NCBI RefSeq assembly: GCF_036898095.1
Contig: NC_090745.1
Span: forward strand, 81,101,433 to 81,165,432
Source of the DNA: Palaemon carinicauda
Lineage: Eukaryota > Arthropoda > Malacostraca > Decapoda > Palaemonidae
Direction: 5' to 3'
Length of the DNA: 64,000 nucleotides
Under the pieces are notes generated by a model. That model saw only the letters and a program-made list of their open reading frames with translations, was not told the DNA's origin and ran no database searches. The translations under genes and the position numbers were made by a program. The first letter of the stretch is position 1. Every line of letters starts with the position of its first letter. This document shows, in pieces, positions 33,990-44,104 of the stretch.

Positions 33990-34990
33990 AACGGGATGTC
34001 TGGACACCTGCGCAGGTCATCCACAGGGGCCTACCAGGCAAAGTGGCGAGTGTTTTTGTGGTTGGAATCATGAAGGAGTATCTCTTCACTCGATACCACT
34101 GTTCCAGCAAGAGCGAAGTTCTTCGTTTTTGTGGAAAGAATGCGCCTTTCAGTCACGGCAATGAAAGGCTATCGCTCAGCCTTAAGGCTAACCATGAGGC
34201 TCAAAGGAGCGGACATTCCTTCCTCGCTGGAACCTTCCCTACTCATACGAAGATACGATCTTACTTGCCCTCAGTCAGAAGGGAGACTTCCTCCAGAGCA
34301 ATTGGTTCGAATTCTCAGGCCTCCCTACAAACCATGTCGCCGGGCTTCAATCGACACCTAGCTCGAAAGGCGGTGTTCCTGCTAGCTTTGGTCTCGGCCA
34401 AGCGAGTCAGTGAACTTCATGGTCTCTCGTATGACATCGCCCATGCAAGGGGATGAGGGGAGGTAACGTTCGTAATCGTCTCTGAGTTTGTGGCTAAGAC
34501 ACAGAATCCGAGAGTGCCGGATCCTCGATTCGACTCTTCCTGGATTTCGAGTCTTCGTTCTGTAACAGATGACCCAGACCATCTCCTACTGTGTCCAGTG
34601 AGGAGTCTGATTTCATATCTCAAAGAATGGCTGCTTTCGTCCCCAAGTATAAGCTTTGTTTGTGAGCACTGGGAGAACAAGAGGAGGGTCACCAGGAATA
34701 CCAATCTCCGCATGGATTCATAGGGTGATCCATCTGTCCATGAATCCTGACCCTCCTCCGTCATGTCACCTTAGAGCGCATGATGTAAGGGGCGCAGCAA
34801 CGTCCCTGACCCTCAAGAAGAGCTTCTCAGTGACGCAGGTTCTACAAACGGGTGGAAGCGTCAGATGACCTCCACAGCCCACTACCTGAAAGACATGACA
34901 CACAGGAGGCTCGATACGTTCCTCTATCGGCCTTGTGATGAATACACAATAGCTGGTCTAACCTCAGGCTCCTTAATGGACAGGTAGCAG
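33990..34990 (+). pseudogene. DIRS B tyrosine recombinase, decayed
   Basis: Pieces in several frames read RMRFSVTAMKGYRSALRLTM, then LALVSAKRVSELHGLSYDIA (first catalytic Arg), DHLLLCPVRSLISYLKEWLL, then CHLRAHDVRGAATSLTLKKS (HxxR) and, after 34867 in another frame, TAHYLKDM with the presumed nucleophilic Tyr. All conserved positions of a DIRS-type recombinase are therefore present in order, but at least four frameshifts and stops separate them. Homology is to the lambda-integrase-like recombinases of DIRS retrotransposons, which insert the circular cDNA without target duplication. Confidence 0.75.
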
Positions 34991-35436
34991 AGGGTTGAGG
35001 GCATTGTTACCCGGTCTTAGTCTGCGTGAATGAAAATATTTGTCTGGCCCTTATTCTTTTCTTCATCCGCTCCTCCTTGGAGAAAGCAGCATCCTGGGTT
35101 CTTTGCATAGCTGACCTCAAACTACTGCAGGTAAACCATGCTTCCTTGTGTTCCTAGTATTAAGAGTAATACTGTCATGTCCCCATACCCTGACGAGGTG
35201 GTATTGGGTGAGTCCTAGCCTAGAATTCCACCTGAAGAACTCTAGGCCAAGTTCCTAGGACGAGTCACGCTCTTCACCTTCACACACAGGTTATGTAGGC
35301 CGCAGCAGTTTCACAGCAATGCTAACGAGGCGCAGGGACTCCTTATTCCTTGAGTACTTACACACTCAAATATTGAGTCCCCAGGTGAAGCCAAAAGCCA
35401 ATATGGACTTACCACCCTTCCTAAGGGTTGAGTCAC

Positions 35437-35538
35437 CCCATGTAAATAGCGTGGTTTGTATTTCAGTTACGGAACAAATGACAAATTCGTAGATAATTTG
35501 TATATTTCCTAACTAGACAAACCTTAGCTATTTACACA
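35437..35538 (+). repeat. Internal complementary region of DIRS B
   Basis: The first half (to 35479) complements the left terminus at 27096. The second half (35480-35538) complements the right terminus ending at 35745. The junction AACAAAT/GACAAATT thus represents the joined ends of a circular form. Confidence 0.9.
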
Positions 35539-35574
35539 TATTTGCCCGCCAGGCCTGTCCCCCGGGATAAGTCC

Positions 35575-35745
35575 TACCTCTAAGCAAAGTGAAGCCCTCC
35601 CTACCCCTCGCTAACTAGCGGTGGGGTAGTAAACCCTCGTTAAAATTCTTATGGCTTGTCATTCAGCTACGCCGAAGTAATTACCCCATGTAAATAGCTA
35701 AGGTTTGTATAGTTAGGAAAAATACAAATTATCTACGAATTTGTC
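35575..35745 (-). repeat. Right inverted terminal repeat of DIRS B
   Basis: Reverse-complementary to the left end in its inner part (CTACG-CGAAGTAATTACC and CATGTAAATAGC) but with a different outermost 50 bases, as expected for DIRS ITRs whose outer extensions are matched only in the ICR. Confidence 0.85.
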
Positions 35746-38045
35746 ATATTGTATAGATAAGCTCCAGCCGTAAAGTAACGACTTTTTATCTTTAATTCTA
35801 GTGTTTTTGGCTGAGCTGTGCCCTGACCGGAGGCGTCATGTTGCGACGCTGTTGCTCGCCTCGCATGCTTTATTTAGTTAGCCAGAGCAACCTTCCCGGT
35901 CTTATAGCTAATAACTACATTAGTTATTTAGTCTTCATTGCTAGGATTTAGTTATATTAAGCCGTTAGTATTCGTTTTAGGCGAGTAGTTAGCCTAACCC
36001 TATGCTAGATTGCTAGCCTAGCCCCTAGGCTCGATAGCTTAGTGTTTATTTTTACTTCTTACATGATATAATAAGTGTTCCTAGTGTTATTTTATAAAAT
36101 GAAGATATAGGCATTTATACAAACAAGATTCAGTGATTGCATAGATGTTATTTCGCCTTCTAGGGAGTATACAAAGGGTTTCGGTGATCTTGGTAGTCGT
36201 CTCCCTTGCCCCTAACCTAACGCTGTGGCTATTGTATACTCCCTTACCTCCCCAGTTACCTTACCTAAGGTAATCTCCTCCATCTGAGGTAGCCTAGGAT
36301 ACATCCTACCCCTCTTTACCTCGAATTGCATTCGGGTAAGGTTAGGCTAAGATTTTCATTCCCACTCCTTGCCGTAGTACATGCGCTTTGAGTTTGGGAC
36401 GGAACGTCAGACTACCAGTCGTTCACCCCCCAGCTCCCCATTAGGAGAATGTACTCTCCTTCTGGTCCCTGCTGGAGGGTGAAGGTGGTGGGGCTCTGCC
36501 CTTCCCCCTAGTCCACACTTGGTTGGGTTAAGTCCCTTCCTCCCTGTGGTCTAGCGACTTGTCCTCCCCCTGCCCTTCCTGGTCTAGGAGACTAGCTCAC
36601 GTAGCCTAGGTTAGGCAGTCTGTGGGATTCTGCTTCTTTATAGTTTAGGACAGGGCATGAGTGCTGTACCTACTCTGTGCTAACCTACCTTAGGCTGGAG
36701 AATGGACTCTTCCTACCTAGACAGGCTAGCCCTGAACAGAATCCCCCCCTGGGAAGTGCTGGTGGGAACTACGCTTCCCCCATACACTCCCACTAAGGAC
36801 TCTCTCCCCTCCCCATCTATCCCTTTGGTGTTAGCTTAGCCTTCACACCCCTGTCCGCCGTCCTACAACTAGAACGCGTGCCGGTGGGTTGCCGGTTTGG
36901 CTCGGTCTTTTCGTTGGTTAGTCCGTACTGCTACGCTTCCCGCATATAGTCGAACTATGGGCTAGCATTCGTCGGTCGGTCTGCCGGCGGAGGACCTCCC
37001 TTCTTTGAGTGTTCTTCGGTCGGTCTGCCGGCGGAGGACCTCCCTTCTTTGAGTGTTCTTCGGTCCTCCCTTGGGCCGCCACTGGCAACATAGCCGACTG
37101 CCGGCTCTCTGCCGCCGGATGAAAGGTAGCACCCCTCCTTTTCATTTGAACACTTCTTCCGGAGGAAGATTGGATTGGGTACTGGGTATTACCTTTCCCT
37201 CTCTCTCCTCTTATCCTATCCCTCTCTCTCTCAGTGCCGGTCCACTGCCGCCCCCCACTCTGCCGGCGCTAGCCGTCAGAGTCTTCGGTGCCCTTCCTGT
37301 CTCATTGAATGATATCAGTGTTGGTTACCGTCGCCGGCCACCTGCCCGCTGCCGGGGTACTCCGGCTTGCCGGCGATCTGCCATCACCTAAGGTGTCACC
37401 CTCTCTCTATGTCACATAGACTGATGGCTTGGAAGGGTCCATCCTTGATGGGGACCTGCCCGCGCCAGACGAGCCTTTGGCATGTTGCCAGGCTGCCGGT
37501 GCCACCAATCCTCCCTCCTGCCGGCCCCGTGCCGGCAGCTAATATTGTACAGCTATGGATAATAGCCAGTACACCTATGGTATAGTTATACCCTAGACTG
37601 AAAATTATTATGTATAGTTGTACAGTAAAATCTTTCCAGCGTATTCTGCGCATTCATGTGCAGTCTCTTGCCGGGACCTAATCTGATAAGTGGGCTTAGC
37701 TTATCCCCCTTTTTCTTATACACTGAATGAATTCAGCTTCTCCCTCTTACTGTACCTAATTCCCCAGAGGAAGCCTAAGCTTGGCTCATCCAGCACGGAT
37801 GTTCTTCCTCCCCCCAGGGCCCATGACGGTCCTCTTGAATTAGTTACAGTATGGGGTCGCGGCAATTGGCTGGGCGGGATGCACAAATATGTGTCTTTCC
37901 TACCTCCTTTCTGGCTTACCTATCCTAAGCCTATGTACACTGGAATCTTATAAGTTTATAACTTATTCTAATCTAAGATTACTGTAAGTCATGTTTGTAT
38001 TGACTTCCTAATACTCATTTCCGCTTTCTTCTTTCTTTTACAGGA
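35746..38045 (+). other. Leader/intron-like region of DIRS A
   Basis: No reading frame is supported. The stretch is rich in CTAGCCTA-type and, at 36890-37545, GCCGGC-type motifs, contains a tandem duplication (36972-37059) and ends in a pyrimidine tract TTCTTCTTTCTTTTACAG (about 38028-38042). That is a strong 3' splice site directly before the ORF1 coding sequence. I infer it is an intron or leader of A's transcript. Confidence 0.5.
36972..37059. repeat. 44-bp tandem duplication
   Basis: Two consecutive identical 44-bp copies starting TCGGTCGGTCTGCCGGCGG. Confidence 0.95.
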
Positions 38046-38059
38046 GGAGTATGTGAAGT

Positions 38060-39988
38060 GTGAGAGCGCCTTCTGCAGCGGGCAGCGTTCGTTGCCCTAA
38101 CTTTCATGGCCACCTGGCATGCCGGACCCACGCTGGCTGTTCCATCACGAAGGGGAACCTTCGCTACTGGGATCCGCAGGCCTGTAACGTCTGCAAGGAC
38201 TTGCTCGATGAGGCGTTTGACAACCCTCAGTCCGCAGAGGCTAGGGTTAACGCCCGGGAGAAACTGCGCAAGTGGGTGCGCGGGTTTCAAAAGAACGTCA
38301 CGGGGCCCTATCTCCCAAGCGAGAAGATGAGAGCCCTGCTCTTTCCTAAGGCATCTGCTGATGCCGTTATCCCCAAGGATGAGATCCCCTGTGTCCAACT
38401 AACGGTCGAACTGGATGTTGCGGCCGCTCTCCAAGATTTTCATATCGACGAAGTGGAGAGGATGTCGGATGTGTCCGAAAATACGGAAAGGACCCTCATG
38501 ACTGAGGGTCAAGAAGAGGAAGAGGATCAGGTGGAGACCCCTGATTCTGAGGATGAGATCGCCCGTGCGCCCTCCGTGACTTCCATCGTGGTCTCTGAAC
38601 CAGTCCCCTCTATATCTGCCACCCCGATACCTGTGGTACCGGACACCCAGGATACCATCCAAGCTCTGGTGGCATTCCTGGACGAGAAGTTCCGCAAGGG
38701 GCATGTGGACCTCAAGAGGGAACTTCTGAGCTTGAAGAAGCAGCCGAAGATGATCTCCATCAAGGATCTTCCCCCCTGTTCAGTGACCAATCCCTGGAGG
38801 CATGCAAAACACATGCCTATCACGACTGGAAGCATCTTCATTAATGATAAGCTAGGTGCCGTTCCCCTTGAAGAGGTGGAGTTCTACGCTAGCTTCGATG
38901 CCTACCTGGACTGTTACATCCGTCTCCAGTCCGAACCAGTCTCCAAGGAGGAGACTGAGCCTAAGGAGGTCATAGATTTTGACCACGCCAAGGTTCAAGC
39001 TATGCTGGCTTACTGCCTCAAGAGCAGAGGATACACCAACTCCAAGATGCCGGCTTTGAGCAAGAAGCCCCCGTCTTTTCTTGCTCCTCCCACCATGGTC
39101 TTTCCCTTTGCGGAAAAGGCCTTAAATTCCGTATTGAAGGTGGTGGAGGAAGGAAAACCCTGCCCTACATTGGAGGAGTGTAGGCCTCTCTCCCTCGCCC
39201 TACCTCCCGATGATAAAAGCTGGAAGGACATCCAGCTAACCTTCACGGTTGGAAAGCTGGAGGCTGGCGTCGCTGGATGTCAGTTTAATGAAGACATCCC
39301 CAAGCTCACCGACTACCTTTTGCGTCGGGAACAAGACACGAAAGAGAGGCTGGCCGCCTCCCTGTCTCTTCAAGTGCAACTTGAGACAATGGTCGTGGAC
39401 ATTCGGGTCCCAAGCTACTACATGGTTCTTGCGAAAACCCACCTTGCCACCTTGCTAAAGGATTTGTACAGCTTCATCAAGGCCCGAAGAGCCCGTAGGG
39501 AGTTCGTGTTTGTGGACGCTACCGTTAAACACGAACCCCGGAAACTGATTTCCTCCAACATCTGGGGCAAATACCTCTTTCCAATGGACCTGGTGAAAGA
39601 GATTGCGGACAAAGCCGCCACTGAGAATAGGAACCTTCTCAATAAGTGGGGCTTGTCTCGAAAGAGGAAATCTTCTCAGGATGAGGGTCCACAGCCTAAG
39701 AAGAAGTCCAACAAGCCCCGACCCCAGCAGCGTCAGGCCAAACACCAGTTTCCGGCACCCACTACTCCCCAGCTAGTGGTTCAGCCACAACAGATCTTTC
39801 AGCTGGTCCCTCAGCCGGTGGTGGCCCAGTCACCAGTTTTCACCCCTGCCTATGAAAGGCAATCCACTACCTCTCGCCCGAAAGGTAGAGGCTCCGGCAA
39901 AGAGACTTCTCGACGTCCATCCAGAGGGAGAGGAGGAAGGGGAGCAAGCGGCCGAGGTGGTAAACCCTCGGGAAACCAGAAGCAATGA
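38060..39988 (+). CDS. DIRS A ORF1 (gag-like) protein
   Basis: An uninterrupted frame of 642 codons. The first visible residues include a Cys/His-rich N-terminal part (CPNFHGHLACRTHAGC, then CNVCKDLLDEAF), an acidic middle (TEGQEEEEDQVETPDSEDE, about residue 150-170), a conserved core (DRVL-like helices; FVDATVKHEPRKLISSNIWG near residue 490) and a C-terminus with basic and Arg-Gly-rich tracts (KRKSSQDEGPQPKKKSNKPR; RRPSRGRGGRGASGRGGKP), typical of nucleic-acid binding. The first listed codon is not necessarily the start. Upstream, another frame from the putative splice acceptor at 38043 reads EEYVKCESAFCSGQRSLP before joining by a one-base shift, so the native N-terminus is longer. The 3' end overlaps pol by 137 bases. 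Confidence 0.85.
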   Translation: MRAPSAAGSVRCPNFHGHLACRTHAGCSITKGNLRYWDPQACNVCKDLLDEAFDNPQSAEARVNAREKLRKWVRGFQKNVTGPYLPSEKMRALLFPKASADAVIPKDEIPCVQLTVELDVAAALQDFHIDEVERMSDVSENTERTLMTEGQEEEEDQVETPDSEDEIARAPSVTSIVVSEPVPSISATPIPVVPDTQDTIQALVAFLDEKFRKGHVDLKRELLSLKKQPKMISIKDLPPCSVTNPWRHAKHMPITTGSIFINDKLGAVPLEEVEFYASFDAYLDCYIRLQSEPVSKEETEPKEVIDFDHAKVQAMLAYCLKSRGYTNSKMPALSKKPPSFLAPPTMVFPFAEKALNSVLKVVEEGKPCPTLEECRPLSLALPPDDKSWKDIQLTFTVGKLEAGVAGCQFNEDIPKLTDYLLRREQDTKERLAASLSLQVQLETMVVDIRVPSYYMVLAKTHLATLLKDLYSFIKARRARREFVFVDATVKHEPRKLISSNIWGKYLFPMDLVKEIADKAATENRNLLNKWGLSRKRKSSQDEGPQPKKKSNKPRPQQRQAKHQFPAPTTPQLVVQPQQIFQLVPQPVVAQSPVFTPAYERQSTTSRPKGRGSGKETSRRPSRGRGGRGASGRGGKPSGNQKQ

Positions 39989-41822
39989 AGTGCTTCCGGT
40001 GGGAGGAAGAATCCGCCTCTTCCAGGATCGTTGGACCTTTGATCCTTGGGCCCACAGCATCGTCAAGAAGGGACTAGGGTGGAGCTGGATAAAACTACCT
40101 CCAGTCTTCCACCAATTCTTCCAACCTTCAACCCCCATCCTGGAAGAATATGTCCGAGAACTCTTGAACAAGAAGGTGATCAAGAGGGTAAAGTCCACCA
40201 GGTTCCAGGGAAGACTGTTTTGTGTTCCCAAGAAAGACTCAGACAAACTCAGTGTCATTCTGGACTTGTCCCCTCTCAACAAGTTCATTGCGAACAACAA
40301 ATTCAAGATGCTGATTCTTCAACATATAAGAGCCTTACTGCCTCACAAGGCTTACACGGTCTCAATAGACCTGGCGGACGCATACTGGCACATTCCAATG
40401 AATCACCAGGCTTCCTCCTACCTAGGATTCAAGCTTCAAAAAAGACAATACGCTTTCAGGGCTATGCCCTTTGGACTGAACGTGGCCCCAAGAATCTTCA
40501 CAAAGCTCACAAACAAGATCTTCCAACAGCTACGCCTTCAAGGCGTCCAGGTGATGGCTTACCTAGACGATTGGCTGGTCTGGGCGACATCGTTAGAAGA
40601 ATGCTCGCTTGCCTGCAGAAAGGTGTCCCAGTACCTGGAACATCTGGGTTTCAAAATCAACACCAAAAAGTCTTGACTGTCTCCAGCTCAGAAGTTTCAA
40701 TGGTTGGGAATCCATTGGAACCTTCAGTCACACCATCTTTCCATCCCTCTGAAAAAAAGGAAGGAAATAGCCGGATCTGTCAAGAGACTTCTAAAATCCA
40801 AACGGATTTCAAGACAACCACAGGAACGAGTGCTCGGCTCCCTCCAGTTCGCCTCAGTAACAGACCCAGTGCTACGAGCACAGCTAAAAGATACATCGGG
40901 AGTCTGGAGACGAAAGGCATCCATCGCTCGAAAAGATCTCAAGAGACCTCTGCCAACCAGGCTTCGCTCACTCCTCGAGCCGTGGTCGGAGGCAAAGAAC
41001 CTGAAAATATCAGTTCCTCTTCAACCACCACCTCCATCGGTCATCATCCACACGGATGCCTTGCTAAAAGGATGGGGAGGTCACTCCCACCAGCGACAAG
41101 TTCAAGGAACATGGTCTCCCCTATTCAAGACGTTTCACATCAACATCTTGGAGGCCATGGCGGTTCTTCTCACTCTGAAGAAACTATCCCCTCGTCCTTC
41201 GATCCACATCCGTCTCTGGACAGCGCCGTTGTGGTCAGATGTGTCAACCGTCAGGGCTCACGATCGCCCCAACTCAACCAGGTGCTGTTACCCATCTTCC
41301 GCCTAGCGGACAGGAAGAGATGGCACCTCTCAGCAGTTCACCTACAAGGATTCCGCAATGTGACGGCGGACGCTCTATCGAGGACAAGCCCCATAGAGTC
41401 GGAATGGTTCCTAGACGCAAACGCCTTCTCCTTCATCTCCCGTCAAGTCCCGGAACTGCAGATCAACCTCTTCGCGACGAGCGACAACAACCAACTTCCT
41501 CTGTACGTGGCCCCATACGAGGACCCAAAAGTGGAAACGGTGGATGCCATGTCCCTGGATTGGAACAGATGGTCCAAGATTTACCTGTTCCCACCACCCA
41601 ACCTTCTGCTGAAAGTCCTCTCCAAACTGAGAACCTTCAAGAGAACAGGAGCCCTAGTGGCTCCCAAGTGGCCCCGGAGCAACTGGTTCCCTCTAGTCCT
41701 GGAGGTACAGCCCAAGCTGATCCCTCTGCCGGACCCAGTTCTCTCCCAGCAGGTTCAGAAGTCGACTGTCTTCGCTTCATCAAAGAAAACCCGAGACCTT
41801 CATCTCATGATTTTCTCTCCCT
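39852..41822 (+). pseudogene. DIRS A pol: RT, RNase H and methyltransferase-like region
   Basis: RT blocks are VKSTRFQGRLFCVPKKDSDK, SVILDLSPLNKFI, AYTVSIDLADAYWHIPMN (catalytic Asp), FRAMPFGLNVAPRIF and VMAYLDDWLVWA (the DD pair). A single in-frame TGA at 40674-40676 interrupts just after INTKKS, and the same frame continues with FQWLGIHWNLQSHHL. RNase H begins IIHTDALLKGWGGHS (about 41043) and FHINILEAMAVLLTL. A frameshift near 41212 moves to the frame carrying DSAVVVRCVNRQGS and VTADALSRTSPIESEW, then LFATSDNNQLPLYVAP and IYLFPPPNLLLKVL, the Dam-like methyltransferase region known from DIRS. Only one stop and one frameshift separate it from an intact pol. Confidence 0.88.
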
Positions 41823-42787
41823 AGCCGTGAAGAAAAGGTTCGGAATCTCGAAGAAAAATTTAGACTTCTTAGAGGAATACAAAACAAAGTCTACCAGAAG
41901 GCAATATGAGTCATCCTGGAAGAAGTGGGTGTCCTTCGTCAAGGCAAAGAATCCTACGGAAATATCCGTAGATTTCTGTATGTCCTTCTTCATTCACTTT
42001 CATGGACAAGGCTTACCAGCCAATATCATTTCCACTTGTAAATCGGCCTTGACAAGACCACTACTGTATGCCTTCCAGATAGACCTGTCCAAAGAAATCT
42101 TTAACAAACTTCCGAAGGCATGTGCTAGACTCCGTCCTGCACCTCCACCAAGACCCATCTCCTGGTCTCTGGATAAGGTGCTCCATTTTGCCTCTAGCCT
42201 GGACAACGAATCTTGCCCTCTGAAAGACTTGACTCAAAAAGTGATTTTCCTTTTTGCTCTCGCCTCGGGAGCACGAGTCAGTGAAATAGTGGCTTTATCT
42301 AGAGAAGAGGGCCAGATACAGTTCGCCGAAACAGGGGAACTTACCCGCTTCCCTGACCCAACGTTTCTCGCTAAGAATGAATCTCCCTACTAAGAGGTGT
42401 GGTCCATGGAGAATCTGCCCCCTGAAGGAAGATGTCTCTGTATGCCCAGTAGAGAGTCTAAAGGTCTATCTTCGAAGAACTTCAGACTTTGGCGAAGGAC
42501 AACTCTTTAAAGGAGAAACATCGGGTAGTGATTTGTCACTTAAACAACTAAGGGCGAAAATCACCTACTTTATTCGCAGAGCGGATCCTGACAGTACACC
42601 CGCAGGTCATGATCCTAGAAAAGTTGCCTCTTCCCTAAATTTCTTCAAAGGAATGGATTTCGAAAGCCTTCGATCTTTCACAGGCTGGAAATCCTCAAGA
42701 GTGTTCTTTAAACACTATGCGAAGCAGGTGCACGAAGTCAAGAGATTCGTGGCAGCCGCAGGTAGTGTATTAAAACCTGCTGCTTAG
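41755..42787 (+). pseudogene. DIRS A tyrosine recombinase, one frameshift
   Basis: The N-terminal core-binding part reads STRRQYESSWKKWVSFVKAK. The catalytic domain has ASGARVSEIVALSREEG (Arg I), then, after a one-base frameshift near 42385 (the first frame stops at 42391), ECVCPVES-type residues and GHDPRKVASSLNFFKGMDFE (HxxR) and FTGWKSSRVFFKHYAKQV, where the Tyr of KHY is the presumed nucleophile. The whole domain order is that of lambda-integrase-like recombinases of DIRS elements. The C-terminal frame 42377-42787 ends in TAG. The start is not certain because it overlaps the end of pol, as in other DIRS elements. Confidence 0.85.
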
Positions 42788-43567
42788 TGCTGCGTAGGAC
42801 AGTGAGTTATTTTGGGACTCTAACTCAACGGGTGCCTGTGTTGACCCTAGTGCAATACAATGATGTGGCACGAAAGACCGTTCTTCTACAAGGTGAAGTA
42901 ACATAGACTTGAACACGTGTGCCACATGTTTATTTGGACATGAAGTGTATTGTGACTTTAATAGACTTTTAGTTCCCCTGGAACCCATGTGTGTAATGGC
43001 AAGTTTTCCTTTTCAGATTCCACACCCTTGTCTTATGTAGTCCTCAGTCTATGCTTTTTAATCAATAATTTTATTGTAAATTATTTACCTTTCATATTAT
43101 CGCAAATATTTTCTTGAATAAAATAGAATTTTCGCTACCAAATGCGTCCTATTTCGGCCCTCTATATGAAATACACTACTGTTACTGAGTTTTATTTGCC
43201 CCTATTTTAACCTTTATTATAATTCATGTTATAATATTGCTCCTGTCTGATATAAGCTCACCTAAGAAAAGTGAAATATTTGTTCCCACACAAGTACTGT
43301 ACTTAACTTTCCTGATCTGTCTGCGAGACCGACAAGATCCTCGTTGACAGGTGAGTTTTCCTCTATCAGGATACTACGAGATGTTCCTCTTATCCAAACA
43401 GGACTTCCCTGCCAGGGGGGCAGGAAGCCATGTCATAGTTTATGCCATTGGTAGTGACATGTAACGGAGATGTCACGGTCTCTAAGGTCATCAGACCAAA
43501 GGAATATTGTTTGAAGTAGAAGGCACTACCGAAACGGGGAAAATCCACGATACACTAATTCTCTGGT
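42788..43567 (+). other. 3' non-coding region of DIRS A
   Basis: No coding frame. AATAAA-like signals occur near 43117-43123 (GAATAAAATAG). It leads into the internal complementary region. Confidence 0.5.
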
Positions 43568-43652
43568 ACACTTCCATCAGGACGTCATGGCTTGAGCCCA
43601 AAAAACGGAAAAAAATCTATTTTTGGGTGAGATAGCCATGACGTCCTGATGG
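43568..43652 (+). repeat. Internal complementary region of DIRS A
   Basis: CCATCAGGACGTCATGGCT (about 43573-43591) and AGCCATGACGTCCTGATGG (about 43633-43651) are inverted to each other. The first complements the left end of A at 26612, the second complements the right end at about 44073-44104. Confidence 0.87.
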
Positions 43653-43736
43653 ACCGGCCCTTGTTCTCCACTCTGACCTGTCAGGCCCCTCCCTTTCTTA
43701 TTGTATCATGGAGGCTGACAGATACGCTGGATGGAA

Positions 43737-44104
43737 TCAAGGAATGGATCGCGTGGATGTGACGTAAACCAAGATGGCGGCCGTTTGTTTACATTGCTAG
43801 GTACCGTAACAGTAACGCAGGAGGCGAGTTTTGTAACGGCTCCTCCTAATACTTGCCACACTTCCCCCTCGAAGCGTAAACGCTATGTGGGGTGCAGATA
43901 GCTATGTGGCGTGTCAAGCATACATCCCCTGTTATTATACAATATCCTAAAGGGAAACCTTATGGGTACTCACGCCAGAAGTTAGAATTCTGTGAAACTT
44001 TTAGTTTAATTCTCTGGGAATATCTACTGTAGTCATTTATACCCTCAGGAAGCTACTGTAGGAACCTTCCATCAGGACATCATGGCTATCGCACCCAAAA
44101 ATAG
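43737..44104 (-). repeat. Right inverted terminal repeat of DIRS A
   Basis: The reverse complement of the left ITR at 26608-26975, with about 90% similarity by eye. It ends ...GCACCCAAAAATAG at 44104, immediately followed by the left end of element C. Confidence 0.87.

Larger units (their letters stand above)
27096..35745 (+). mobile_element. DIRS-like YR retrotransposon B, with nested MITE
   Basis: The left terminus 27096-27136 (ATTTGTTCCGTAACTGAAAT...) is exactly reverse-complementary over 41 bases to 35439-35479, the first half of an internal complementary region. The second half (35480-35538, GACAAATTCGTAGATAATTT...) is complementary to the right terminus (about 35687-35745). Subterminal ITR sequence (TTACTTCG-CGTAGCTGAATGA, then AGCCATA) is shared inverted between about 27137-27180 and 35645-35690. 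Inside are a long decayed ORF1 region (27947-32240), RNase H and methyltransferase-like remnants (32850-33700) and a decayed tyrosine recombinase (34000-34990). The RT domain is largely missing. Length without the MITE is about 7.8 kb. Confidence 0.87.
26608..44104 (+). mobile_element. DIRS-like YR retrotransposon A, with nested element B
   Basis: The ends are inverted repeats: about 26608-26975 is the reverse complement of about 43737-44104. Near the right end (about 43568-43652) lies an internal complementary region whose first half complements the left terminus (CATCAGGACGTCATGGCTTG) and whose second half complements the right terminus (GGGTGAGATAGCCATGACG). This ITR plus ICR arrangement is diagnostic of DIRS elements, which replicate through circular intermediates. 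Between them lie ORF1 (38060-39988), a pol frame (39852-41822) and a tyrosine recombinase (to 42787). No LTRs, aspartic protease or DDE integrase are seen. Element B (27096-35745) interrupts the leader, so A itself is about 8.85 kb. Confidence 0.85.

Noticed and set aside
40046..41200. N-terminal two thirds of a long plus-strand frame 40046-41824
   Set aside because: It is a shadow of the RT frame. Only the part after about 41212 carries real RNase H and methyltransferase-like blocks.
26608..44104. LTR (Gypsy-like) retrotransposon
   Set aside because: Terminal repeats are inverted, an ICR is present, and a tyrosine recombinase replaces a DDE integrase. No protease was seen.
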